Both the position numbers and the translations under genes were made by a program. Shown piece after piece: positions 9,558-18,440 of a DNA stretch of 64,000 nucleotides; the stretch's first letter is position 1, and each line of letters opens with the position of its first letter. Under the pieces are notes generated by a model, which was given only the letters and a program-made list of their open reading frames with translations, was not told where the DNA came from and did no database searches. The DNA is from Candidatus Defluviibacillus avedoerensis. GTDB taxonomy: Bacteria; Pseudomonadota; Gammaproteobacteria; Burkholderiales; Burkholderiaceae_C. The stretch lies in the NCBI GenBank assembly GCA_016703665.1, contig JADJBS010000020.1, positions 744,001-808,000 on the forward strand, written 5' to 3'.

Positions 9558-10349
9558 ATGAGCACAACCGCTGACGACAAATACATTGTTCCCGCCTTGC
9601 AACGTGGACTGGAGTTGCTCGGAACCTTCAACCGCGACGCCCAGGAACAAAATGGCGCAGACCTCGCCCGCAAGCTGGATCTGCCCAGAGCGTCAGTTTT
9701 TCGGATGTTGCACACGCTGGAGCGCGCCGGCTTTGTGGAACGTGTAGGGGACACGGCCAACTACCGGCTGGGTCTGGGCGTGCTCCGCCTGGGCTTTGAA
9801 TACCTGGCCAGCATGGAACTGACCGAACATGGCAGACCCGTGATTGAGGAGCTGCGCGACGCCACAGGCTATTCCGCGCATCTGGTGGTGCGCGACAAGC
9901 AGCAGGTGGTCTTTATCGCCAAAGCTGCTGGGCGCAGCGCACTTTTCCACTCCATTCAAGTGGGTGCGCGTCTGCCAGCCCACGCGACTGTATTGGGTCG
10001 GATGCTGATGGCCGATCTGGACAAAAAGGCCTTGACTGAGTTGTACCCCGAGACACCTCTTCCCAAGTTCACGGAACGGACTCCCACCACGCTGGCGCAG
10101 CTCAAGGCAATGATCGACGCCGAGCGTGCCCAGGGGTACGCCATCAGCCAGGGGGGGTTTGAGACCGGCATTTCGACCATTGCTGCGCCTGTATTCAACG
10201 ATCGACACGAAGTGGTTGCAGCCGTCAGCATCACTGTACCCGCCCAGCAGGTACCCATGGAACAGGCCCAACTGCTGGTCCCCCAGGTTCAGCAGGCCGC
10301 ACAACTTTTGACTAACCGCATCAGCCATCTGCCGCAGCGCAGCGCTTAA
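9558..10349 (+). CDS. IclR-family transcriptional regulator
   Basis: The 263-residue regulator has an N-terminal winged helix (ALQRGLELLGTF; NGADLARKLDLPRASVFRMLHTLERAGFVER) and a full C-terminal effector domain with ISQGGFETGISTIAAPVF. It lies within the operon on the same strand, 20 bases after the hydrolase gene, so it is probably cotranscribed with its targets. It is the second IclR protein in 6 kb and is clearly different in sequence from the one at 4261. Confidence 0.93.
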   Translation: MSTTADDKYIVPALQRGLELLGTFNRDAQEQNGADLARKLDLPRASVFRMLHTLERAGFVERVGDTANYRLGLGVLRLGFEYLASMELTEHGRPVIEELRDATGYSAHLVVRDKQQVVFIAKAAGRSALFHSIQVGARLPAHATVLGRMLMADLDKKALTELYPETPLPKFTERTPTTLAQLKAMIDAERAQGYAISQGGFETGISTIAAPVFNDRHEVVAAVSITVPAQQVPMEQAQLLVPQVQQAAQLLTNRISHLPQRSA

Positions 10350-10374
10350 GCATCGACATCGGAACACATCAAGC

Positions 10375-12040
10375 ATGAGTACCACCACCCCGACCCGCAT
10401 CACCGTGGGCGAACTTGCCGCCCGTTTTCTGGAGGAATGCGGCGTACGGTCAGCCTTTGGCGTGATTTCGCTCCACAACATGCCGATCCTGGACGCCTTT
10501 CATCGGCGCCAGAAAATCCGGTTTGTTTCTGCGCGGGGCGAGGCAGGCGCTTGCAACATGGCCGATGCCTATGCCCGCGTGACCGGGGTGATTGGTGTGT
10601 GTGTCACCAGTACTGGCACGGGTGCGGGCAATGCAGCGGGCGCACTGATCGAGGCTTTGACTGCAGGAACGCCCATGCTGCACCTGACAGGGCAAATTGA
10701 ATCTGACTATCTGGACCGCGACCTGGGCTTCATCCACGAAGCCCCTGCACAGGTGGCCATGTTGCAGTCGGTTGGCAAGGCAGCCTTTCGAGTACGCAAC
10801 CCGGAGACAGCGCTGGCCACCTTGCGAGAAGCCCACCGGCTGGCCTTTACCGCACCCTGTGGGCCCGTCAGTGTCGAGATCCCGATTGACATTCAAAAGA
10901 AACTGCTTGATTTGCCAGCCGAGATCCAGCCCCTGCTGGCGCCCCCGGTTCTGCCAGACGCTGCGGCAGTGCGTGGATTGGCAGAGCGTCTGTCCACGGC
11001 CAAGCGCCCACTACTGTGGCTGGGTGGTGGCGCACGCGGCGCGCGTGCGGCGGCTGAACGCTTCGTCAAAATGGGTTGGGGTATCGTGACTTCGGTACAA
11101 GGACGCGGCATCATCCCTGAAGACCATCCGGCCAACTTGGGCTCGTATAACCTGCAAAAGCCAGCCGAGGACTTGTACCAGACCTGCGATGCACTCCTGG
11201 TGGTGGGGTCGCGTCTGCGCTCTAACGAAACACTGAGCTATAAGCTCAAGCTGCCCAAAGTCATCTACCGCATCGATGCCAATGCGCTTGCGCATAACCG
11301 TGGCTACAACAGCGACTATTTTGTGCACGGTGACGCCCTGGCCACCCTACATGCCCTGGCTGACCAGCTGGAAGGCAGGACGCAGGTGGATCCCAAGCTG
11401 CAGGCTGACGTGAAGAACGCGCACGACCAGGCCGTGTACTACGTCAACAGCACCCTAGGCGCCTACCTGACGCTCAAAGACGAACTGACAAAAGCTGCTG
11501 GCAAAGCGTTTTGGTGGGTGCGTGACATCACCTTGTCCAATAGCATGTGGGGCAACCGTGCCCCCAGTTTGGACGACCCACGCGCAGGCGTGCACGCTCT
11601 CGGCGGCGGCATCGGCCAAGGCTTGGCCATGGCCATTGGCACGGCTGTGGCCGATGTGGAGCACGGCCTGGGCCGCCAGACCGTGGCACTGGTGGGAGAT
11701 GGTGGATTCATGCTGAACGTCGGGGAACTCGCCTGCGCCGTGCAAGAAAGCCAACATCGTGTTGCTGCTGATGAACGACAGCCGCTACGGCGTGATCCGT
11801 AACATCCAGGACGACATTTACGGCAGCCGCCACTGCTATGTGGACTTGCATACGCCCGACTTTGCGCAGTTTTGCGCGAGCCTGAAGGTGTCTCACTTCA
11901 AGCTGGATGAGCCAGATCAAACCGCCGACACCTTAGCCAAGGCATTTGCCACCCGAGGCACCGTGGTCGTTGAAGAGGACATGAACGCCTGGGGCTCGTT
12001 TGCTGCCAAGTTTGCTGGCCCCATCGTCAAGAAGGATTGA
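10375..12040 (+). pseudogene. ThDP-dependent enzyme, acetolactate synthase/2-oxoacid decarboxylase-like (frameshifted as read)
   Basis: The first frame runs from 10375 to about 11750 and the protein continues in another frame to 12040. Together they give about 555 residues, the normal length of the family. The N-terminal ThDP domain has the catalytic glutamate in ARGEAGACNMADAYAR. The C-terminal domain has the ThDP motif beginning GDGGFMLN and completed by LLLMNDSRYGVI only after the frame change near 11748-11760. The break falls in a short GAAAG run, so one extra base or two lost bases would explain it; a sequence error is as likely as a real mutation. Next to an aspartate-dehydrogenase-like and an aldehyde dehydrogenase gene, a 2-oxoacid decarboxylase is more plausible than acetolactate synthesis. 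Confidence 0.85.
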
Positions 12041-12044
12041 GCGA

Positions 12045-12845
12045 ATGAGTAAGTCTATGCAAGCAGTAACGCTGGTGGGCTTCGGCGCCATTGGCCGCTC
12101 TATTTTCCAACGCATGGCCAAGCACGAGGGCGTTCGGATCAGCCATGTGGTGGTGTCAGAATCCTCACTCGCTGCGGCGAAAAGCGTGGTGGGTGATGCC
12201 GCCATCGTCTGCACACAGGTACCGGCCAGTGCTGAACTCGTACTGGAATGCGCAGGCCATTCAGCCTTGACCCAGCATGTTTTGCCTGCCTTGCTGGCAG
12301 GTTCCGAGGTGGCGGTGCTGTCAATTGGTGCACTGTCAGAAGTTGGGCTGGCAGAGAAGCTGGCTGATGCGGCCAAACAGGGCAAGACCCAACTGCATTT
12401 GCTGGCAGGTGCAGTGGGCGGTGTTGATGCTATTTCTGCAGCCCGTATCGCCGGGTTGGACAGCGTGACTTACACCGGACGAAAACCCCCGCTGGGCTGG
12501 AAAGGCTCGCCCGCCGAGAAAGTGGCAGACCTGGATCAGCTGAAGGAAGCCACCGTCATTCTGGAAGCAACGGCGCGCGAAGCTGCCCACCTGTACCCCA
12601 AGAACGCCAACGTAGCGGCCACCATTTCGCTGGCGGGCCTGGGGCTGGATGCGACCCGGGTGCGCTTGATTGCAGACCCGAACGTGACAGAAAACATTCA
12701 CGAAATCGAGGCACGTGGCGCGTTTGGCCAGATCAACATCACCATGCGTGGAAAACCCTTAGCCGACAACCCCAAAACCTCGGCGCTAACCGTTTTGTCT
12801 GCCCTGCGTTTTCTGCACAACCGAACCTCCCCTGTTACCGTCTGA
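12045..12845 (+). CDS. Aspartate dehydrogenase family protein
   Basis: The 266-residue protein has an N-terminal Rossmann domain (VTLVGFGAIGRSIFQRM, near residue 7) with LECAGHSALTQHVLP and VLSIGAL. Its C-terminal domain ends in NITMRGKPLADNPKTS, the hallmark of the NadX/L-aspartate dehydrogenase family. Family members oxidatively deaminate aspartate or related amino acids with NAD(P). I chose the ATG at 12045, four bases after the stop of the ThDP enzyme; an upstream start would overlap that gene. Here it probably makes or uses a 2-oxoacid in a catabolic pathway rather than serving NAD synthesis. Confidence 0.88.
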   Translation: MSKSMQAVTLVGFGAIGRSIFQRMAKHEGVRISHVVVSESSLAAAKSVVGDAAIVCTQVPASAELVLECAGHSALTQHVLPALLAGSEVAVLSIGALSEVGLAEKLADAAKQGKTQLHLLAGAVGGVDAISAARIAGLDSVTYTGRKPPLGWKGSPAEKVADLDQLKEATVILEATAREAAHLYPKNANVAATISLAGLGLDATRVRLIADPNVTENIHEIEARGAFGQINITMRGKPLADNPKTSALTVLSALRFLHNRTSPVTV

Positions 12846-12877
12846 AACCATGCCTGTCAGAACCTACGACTGTCTCC

Positions 12878-14350
12878 ATGACTGCACCCATTGAAACCTT
12901 GATCGCAGGCCAATGGCGCCATGCCTCGGGCCCCGAGTACACCACCGAGTACCCCCACGACGGCAGCACCGTAGCCAGCCTGCACGCGGCCACCGCAGCC
13001 GATGTGGACGAAGCCGTGCAGGCCGCCGAAGTGGCGCGTCACCGCTCCAACTGGGCGGGGCTGAAGCGCCACGAGCGCGCAGGCATCCTGCACCGCATTG
13101 CCACAGGCATCCGTGAACGCGGCGAAGAGCTTGCCCAACTGCAGCGCCTGGACAATGGCAAGCCCATCAAGGAAACCCGCGCTCTGGTTGCCAGCGCGGC
13201 GGGTACGTTTCAGTTTTTTGCCGCAGCCTGCGAAACCTGGGAAGACCAGGTGACGCCTGCGCGTGGCGACTTCTTGACCATGAGTTTGCACGAACCCCTG
13301 GGCGTGGTCGGTGCCATCACGCCGTGGAACTCCCCCATCGCAAGCGAGGCCCAGAAGCTGGCCCCCGCCTTGGCCGCAGGCTGCGCGATGGTGTTCAAAC
13401 CCGCCGAGATCACACCCCGCATGGCGATTGAACTGGCGCACATTGCGCAGAAGGCTGGCGTGCCTGACGGCATCATCAGCGTGCTGCCGGGCAAGGGCTC
13501 TGTCGTAGGTGACGCCATCGTCAAGCACCCGCTCATCAAGCGCATTGCCTTCACAGGTGGCACGAATGTGGGCATGGGCATTCAACGCCTGGCCGCTGAA
13601 AAGCTGATGCCCACCTCGCTGGAGCTGGGTGGCAAATCCCCCACCATCGTTTGTGCTGACGCCGATCTGGACCACGCCGTGGCAGGCGTGCTGTACGGCA
13701 TCTTTAGCTCCTCGGGCGAATCCTGCATTGCCGGGTCACGCGCTTTTGTGCACGCGAGCGTATACGACGAATTCAAGCGTCGCCTGCTGGTGGGCACGCA
13801 GAAGCTGCGCGTGGGCGACCCGAGCAGCGAGGCCACGCAAATGGGCCCGTTGGTCAATCTGGGGCACCGTGCGTCAGTGGAGCGCTATGTGCAACTGGGC
13901 CTGGACGAAGGTGGCCAAGTGCTGTCCGGTGGCAAGCGCCCCCAAGGCGCCCTGTACGACCAAGGCAGCTACTACCTGCCCACCATCATCGAAGGACTGC
14001 CCAACAGTGCGCGCATGTGCCAGGAAGAAATTTTTGGCCCGGTGCTGGCGCTGCTGCCCTGGAGCGACGAAGCTGACCTGCTGGCCCAGTGCAATGACAA
14101 CGTCTATGGCCTGGCCTCGGGCATCTGGACGCGCGACTACAAAACCGCCTGGCGGATTGGCAGCGCGCTGCAAACTGGCACGGTCTGGGTCAACACGTAC
14201 AAGATGTTCTCGGTCAGCACGCCGTTTGGCGGCGTCAAACTGAGCGGCACCGGGCGCGAAAAAGGCAGACTTGGCATACTGGAGTACACCACCCAAAAGA
14301 GTTTCTATTGGGGCTTGAACGATTCCCCCATGCCTTGGGCCACCAGCTGA
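12878..14350 (+). CDS. Aldehyde dehydrogenase (NAD(P)-dependent)
   Basis: The 490-residue protein has the standard ALDH length and motifs: TPWNSP (near residue 148), LELGGKSP with the general-base glutamate (near 248) and SSGESCIAGSR with the catalytic cysteine (near 285). It also has the EEIFGPV block (near 385). It would oxidise an aldehyde to the acid. Position after a decarboxylase-like gene suggests the aldehyde is that enzyme's product. It is followed after only four bases by a Bug protein gene. Confidence 0.95.
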   Translation: MTAPIETLIAGQWRHASGPEYTTEYPHDGSTVASLHAATAADVDEAVQAAEVARHRSNWAGLKRHERAGILHRIATGIRERGEELAQLQRLDNGKPIKETRALVASAAGTFQFFAAACETWEDQVTPARGDFLTMSLHEPLGVVGAITPWNSPIASEAQKLAPALAAGCAMVFKPAEITPRMAIELAHIAQKAGVPDGIISVLPGKGSVVGDAIVKHPLIKRIAFTGGTNVGMGIQRLAAEKLMPTSLELGGKSPTIVCADADLDHAVAGVLYGIFSSSGESCIAGSRAFVHASVYDEFKRRLLVGTQKLRVGDPSSEATQMGPLVNLGHRASVERYVQLGLDEGGQVLSGGKRPQGALYDQGSYYLPTIIEGLPNSARMCQEEIFGPVLALLPWSDEADLLAQCNDNVYGLASGIWTRDYKTAWRIGSALQTGTVWVNTYKMFSVSTPFGGVKLSGTGREKGRLGILEYTTQKSFYWGLNDSPMPWATS

Positions 14351-14354
14351 CACC

Positions 14355-15365
14355 ATGACCTCCACCACCGCCATTCACACCACTCGCCGGCTGGCCATTG
14401 CTGCGCTTTCGATAGCACTTTTTGATACCAGCATTGCCCAAACGGTTCAAAACGCCACAGAAAAGCTGTTGGCGCAAGAGCGCTTTGCCATCGTGGCGCC
14501 CTTCCCGCCTGGTGGGCCGGTTGATACCCTGTCGCGCATCCTGGCCGAGGGCCTGCAAAAGCGCTATGGCCAGCCCGCCGTGGTCGAGAACCTGGCAGGT
14601 GGCGCAGGCAATATCGGTATGGACAAAGTGCGCAAGGCCAAGCCCGATGGCCACACCCTGCTGGTGGTGCCCGCAGGCAACCTCACCATCAACCCCACGC
14701 TGATGCCGAACTTTCCGTTCAACGTAGACAAGGACTTCGCCCCCATCACCATGCTGGCCAAAGCACCCAACGTGCTGGTGGCCAGCAGCGCCAGCAGCAT
14801 CAAGAACGTGAAAGACCTGATCGCCGCAGCCAAGGCCAAGCCAGATTCGCTGTCTTACGCCTCACCCGGCGTGGGCAGTGGCCTGCACCTGGCCGGTGAA
14901 CTGTTCAAAGCGCAAACCGGTACCGACATCCTGCACGTGCCCTACAAAGGCACAGGCCCGGCGCTGAACGATGTGCTGGGCGGCACGGTGCCACTGATGT
15001 TCAGCAACCTGCCCGCCACACTGGGCCATATCCGCGGTGGCAAGCTCGTCGCGCTGGGCATCACAGACGGCGCACGCACGGCGGTGGCACCAGACATCCC
15101 CACGCTGGCCGAGCAAGGCGTGTCTGGCGTGCTTGTCACCTCGTGGTACGGCTTGCTGGCCCCAGCGGGCACACCCGCTGCCATCACAGAGCAACTGGCC
15201 AAAGACGCAGCCGACATCCTGGCGCAACCCGTTGTGCGCGATCAACTCAAAGCCCAGGGCTTAAGCGACGCCACGCAAAAACCGGCAGAGTTTGGTGCCC
15301 ACATCCGGCAGGAAACCGCCACCTGGGCACGCATCATCAAAGCGCGCAACATCAGCGCCGATTAA
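14355..15365 (+). CDS. Bug/TctC-family periplasmic substrate-binding protein
   Basis: The 336-residue protein has a signal peptide (cleavage near SIAQ), then FAIVAPFPPGGPVDTLSRIL, the conserved ligand loop of the Bug family. LSYASPGVGSGLHLAGEL and HVPYKGTGPALND are further family blocks. There is no tctA/tctB gene in the window. It is the second Bug receptor here and differs from the one at 3131-4114. It probably reports or delivers an organic acid related to the pathway. Confidence 0.93.
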   Translation: MTSTTAIHTTRRLAIAALSIALFDTSIAQTVQNATEKLLAQERFAIVAPFPPGGPVDTLSRILAEGLQKRYGQPAVVENLAGGAGNIGMDKVRKAKPDGHTLLVVPAGNLTINPTLMPNFPFNVDKDFAPITMLAKAPNVLVASSASSIKNVKDLIAAAKAKPDSLSYASPGVGSGLHLAGELFKAQTGTDILHVPYKGTGPALNDVLGGTVPLMFSNLPATLGHIRGGKLVALGITDGARTAVAPDIPTLAEQGVSGVLVTSWYGLLAPAGTPAAITEQLAKDAADILAQPVVRDQLKAQGLSDATQKPAEFGAHIRQETATWARIIKARNISAD

Positions 15366-15384
15366 AACTGAGCACGGATCAAAC

Positions 15385-16158
15385 ATGGATTTAGGCATTG
15401 CCGGAAAAAAGGCACTCGTCTGCGGCGCCAGTGCAGGCTTGGGCTACGCCTGCGCCGAAGCCCTGGCACGCGAAGGCGTGGAAGTGGTCATCGTCGCCCG
15501 TACCGAAGGCCCGCTGTTGGTCGCAGTTAAAAATCTGCTTACCTTTGGCAAAGCGCATTGCGTGGCCGCCGACGTGACCAGTGCGCAAGGCCGCGCCAGG
15601 ATATTTGCCGCGCACCCACAGTTCGACATCATCGTCACCAACGCCGGTGGTCCGCCCCCAGGCGACTTCCGTCAGTGGGATCAAGACGTCTGGCAAAAAG
15701 CGCTCAATGCCAACATGCTGACCCCGATTGAGCTGATCAAAGCCACGGTGGACGGCATGATGGCACGCGGCTTTGGCCGGATCATCAACATCACCTCCAG
15801 CGCGGTGAAGTCGCCCGTCGACGGACTGGGCCTGTCCAACGGCGCGCGCAGCGGCTTAACCGGCTTTGTGGCTGGCTTGGCACGCACCACGGTGGCCAAG
15901 GGCGTGACCATTAACAACATCTTGCCCGGCACCTTTGACACCGCGCGGCTGGCAGGTAACTTTGCCGCTCAGGCACAGCGCGAAGGCAAAAGCGTGGACG
16001 AGGTGCGCCATGCCCGCCTGGTCAAACACCCGGCGCACCGGTTTGGCCAACCGAGTGAACTGGGACGTACCTGTGCCTTCTTGTGCAGCGTTCACGCGGG
16101 CTACATCAATGGGCAGAACGTGCTGCTGGATGGCGGCTCGTTTACCGGGGTGTTCTGA
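15385..16158 (+). CDS. Short-chain dehydrogenase/reductase (SDR)
   Basis: The 257-residue SDR has CGASAGLGYACAEAL near residue 13 and TNAGGPPPGDF near 85, a pattern of the 3-oxoacyl-ACP-reductase-like branch with NAGG. The catalytic serine is in NITSSAVKSP, but the usual YxxxK tyrosine appears to be replaced: the expected position reads LSNGARSGL. That change is seen in a recognised atypical SDR branch, so activity may use another residue. The ATG at 15385 fits the start of the Rossmann fold; a longer reading would overlap the Bug gene. It is the last gene of the plus-strand operon. Confidence 0.88.
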   Translation: MDLGIAGKKALVCGASAGLGYACAEALAREGVEVVIVARTEGPLLVAVKNLLTFGKAHCVAADVTSAQGRARIFAAHPQFDIIVTNAGGPPPGDFRQWDQDVWQKALNANMLTPIELIKATVDGMMARGFGRIINITSSAVKSPVDGLGLSNGARSGLTGFVAGLARTTVAKGVTINNILPGTFDTARLAGNFAAQAQREGKSVDEVRHARLVKHPAHRFGQPSELGRTCAFLCSVHAGYINGQNVLLDGGSFTGVF

Positions 16159-16295
16159 TTGCTAAACGCCAGCGGACATTGATATTGTTGGCGGGAATGA
16201 TAGGGCTACTGGATGTAGGGCGTGCCAAGAGGCTCGTTTGAGCAGGGAAGTTGCAGTCGGTCACCCTGGGAACAAAGCCAGATTTGATTGAGCAC

Positions 16296-16322
16296 AAAAA
16301 AAGGGCTCTCGAAAGAGAGCCC
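16296..16322 (-). terminator. Rho-independent terminator of the porin gene
   Basis: The arms GGGCTCTC (16303-16310) and GAGAGCCC (16315-16322) form a perfect 8-bp stem with a GAAA/TTTC loop. On the minus strand it is followed directly by a run of seven T. It lies about 60 bases past the porin stop codon. The plus-strand operon ending at 16158 lacks a T-run here and would use it less well. Confidence 0.88.
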
Positions 16323-16379
16323 CAATTAGAGAAGTTCGCAATAAACCGAAGGTGACGCGTGTCACCTGCCAGAACGCTA

Positions 16380-17417
16380 TCAGAAGAAGTGCCGAATACC
16401 GATATCCACACCGCTGGCGCTACCGCCGAGAGAGGTACCTGTTGCAGTCATGCCTTGCGGAGCGATGGATTTTTGTGCGCCATCTTTGTTGCTGATGCGT
16501 GCAATGGCGCCGTAGACTTGAGTGCGTTTCGACAGGTTGTATCCATACCCAATGGCCAGTTTGCTCCAGTCTGCATTGTTGGTGGATGTGTCGTACTTGC
16601 CGTAGGAAGCGCGCAATTGACCTGCACCCATTGGGGCGGTGAAGCCAAACTGCATGGCCGAGATCTTGACGGAATTCACTTTTTCGCTGGCGTACAGGAA
16701 CATGGGTTTGACAACCCCAAAATCATATGACGCGCCAAAGTTCGCAATATCGTTGTCGGCGGCAGCGGTTGCACCATTCATTTTTGCAGCTGCTATTGCG
16801 AGATTCAGCGCCCCAGTGCGATAGCCAGCACGCAACCCAGCGTAGTTGCCGGCCTTGTTATAGGCAGCGTTCGATGCCGCCTCACCAAAGCCGTATTGAA
16901 GCTGGCCGTAGAACCCACCCAAATTCTGAGGGGTGTGGTAGCCAACAGTGTTGCTGTATTGAATGGGCGCACCCGGCGCGCCAGGAATGCCTTGCATGGC
17001 GAAAGCCATCGTGCCGCCCACGCCGTTGGTCAGGAAGGGATCAAAAATCAGGGTACTAAGAAATGTAGGCGTATCATCCCGGCCCAGGCGGATTTCACCA
17101 AAACCACCCATCACGCTCACCGTGGAGCGGCGGTTAAAGCTCAAACCACCGACACCGGCCGTCTTGCCTTGCCCGCTGTCCACATCCATCCCTGCCTCAA
17201 GCCAGAAGCCTGCTTTCAGGCCGCCACCCATGTCTTCAGTGCCCCGAAAACCCAATCGGCTGATGTTGGCGCCACCGGTAGACACCCCCGTTTTGGAAAC
17301 ACCGTTGCCTGACAACCGCGCAAAGCCAGCGTCGACCGTGCCAAAAATTTCGACCGATTGCGCAGATACGCCCACGGCGGCTGTGACCATGCATAAACCC
17401 AATAGTTGCTTTTTCAC
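16380..17417 (-). CDS. Gram-negative trimeric porin (Burkholderiales type)
   Basis: The 345-residue outer-membrane protein begins with a signal peptide (KKQLLGLCMVTAAVGVSAQ) followed by SVEIFGTVDAGFARLSG and later FRGTEDMGGGLKAGFWLE, both typical of the porin_4/OmpC-like family. It ends in a C-terminal phenylalanine (GIRHFF), the signal for outer-membrane assembly. The start is a GTG at 17417 with AAGGAAG 7 bases upstream. Placed between two catabolic operons, it may admit their substrates; many such porins are general channels. Confidence 0.93.
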   Translation of the reverse strand: MKKQLLGLCMVTAAVGVSAQSVEIFGTVDAGFARLSGNGVSKTGVSTGGANISRLGFRGTEDMGGGLKAGFWLEAGMDVDSGQGKTAGVGGLSFNRRSTVSVMGGFGEIRLGRDDTPTFLSTLIFDPFLTNGVGGTMAFAMQGIPGAPGAPIQYSNTVGYHTPQNLGGFYGQLQYGFGEAASNAAYNKAGNYAGLRAGYRTGALNLAIAAAKMNGATAAADNDIANFGASYDFGVVKPMFLYASEKVNSVKISAMQFGFTAPMGAGQLRASYGKYDTSTNNADWSKLAIGYGYNLSKRTQVYGAIARISNKDGAQKSIAPQGMTATGTSLGGSASGVDIGIRHFF

Positions 17418-17465
17418 AAGTACTTCCTTTTAAAAATATGCCAGCAGGACTGGCGGCTTACAAAA

Positions 17466-18425
17466 TCAAATGTCCAGCGTGAGTGATTCGCTCTTGCAAC
17501 CGGAAACACAAATCATCATGGACTTGCTCGCGGCTTTTTCGGCTGGACTCAGTACCGAATCACGATGATCAGGCACGCCCGCCAACACCTGGGTCTCACA
17601 TGCGCCGCAAACGCCTTCCTCACAGCTGCTGGGCACATTGCAGCCAGCAGCTTTGAGGGCTTTGAGCAGGCTCAGTTCTGGCGTAACAACGATGTCACGG
17701 CCAGAGCGCTGCAGGTGCACGGTGTAGGTGCTGCATGCGTCTTTGGCGGCCGCCACTTCGACTGGGCTGAAACGCTCAACATGTGCCTGCGTGTAACCGA
17801 GTTCGGCGCAGCATTTTTCAAACGCATCCAGCATCACGGCGGGGCCGCAGGCGTAGTAATGCGCCTGCGCTTTGACGGCGCGGCTCGCCAACAAGGCTTT
17901 GATATCAGGCGGGCCACCGGCTTGCTCGTCAAAATGCCAATGAACCGGGATGCCCAGTGCATTGATATCGTCGATAAAGGCAGCGTGCTTGCGGGTGCGC
18001 GCAAAGTAAAGCAGCTCGACGGATCGCCCCAGCGACCTCAGGCGCCGCGCCATGCACAGCAGTGGCGTGATGCCAATGCCCCCCGCCACAAGCACCGTGT
18101 GCGCCGCTTCCTCGTGGAGTTTGAACGCATTGCGGGGTGCCCCGATCTTGATGACTGAACCCACGCGCAACTGTTCATGAACATAGCGCGAGCCACCGCG
18201 ACTGGCGCGGTCTTTCAGCACGGCCACCACATACCGATGACGCTCCCTGGCATCGTTCAGCAAGGAATAGCTTCGAACCAAGCCATTGGGTAAATGCAGA
18301 TCGATATGGGCACCAGCTTCAAAAGCTGGAAATTCGCCCCCATCGACCGGGCGCAGTTCAATGCTGAAAGTGGCCTCCGCCTCGTAGCGAAGGGTGTGAA
18401 CCAGAGCGTTCAAGGTGTTGGTCAT
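17466..18425 (-). CDS. PDR/VanB-type oxygenase reductase (FMN, NAD, plant-type 2Fe-2S)
   Basis: The 319-residue reductase follows the phthalate dioxygenase reductase order. A flavin-binding barrel has RSYSLLND (near residue 50), an NAD domain has VAGGIGITPLL (near 112), and the C-terminal 2Fe-2S domain has CEEGVCGACETQVL (near 272) plus a final cysteine in MMICVSGC. It would pass electrons from NADH to the Rieske oxygenase encoded just upstream, 15 bases away in the same operon. Confidence 0.94.
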   Translation of the reverse strand: MTNTLNALVHTLRYEAEATFSIELRPVDGGEFPAFEAGAHIDLHLPNGLVRSYSLLNDARERHRYVVAVLKDRASRGGSRYVHEQLRVGSVIKIGAPRNAFKLHEEAAHTVLVAGGIGITPLLCMARRLRSLGRSVELLYFARTRKHAAFIDDINALGIPVHWHFDEQAGGPPDIKALLASRAVKAQAHYYACGPAVMLDAFEKCCAELGYTQAHVERFSPVEVAAAKDACSTYTVHLQRSGRDIVVTPELSLLKALKAAGCNVPSSCEEGVCGACETQVLAGVPDHRDSVLSPAEKAASKSMMICVSGCKSESLTLDI

Positions 18426-18440
18426 AGGCAGCAGTCGTGA

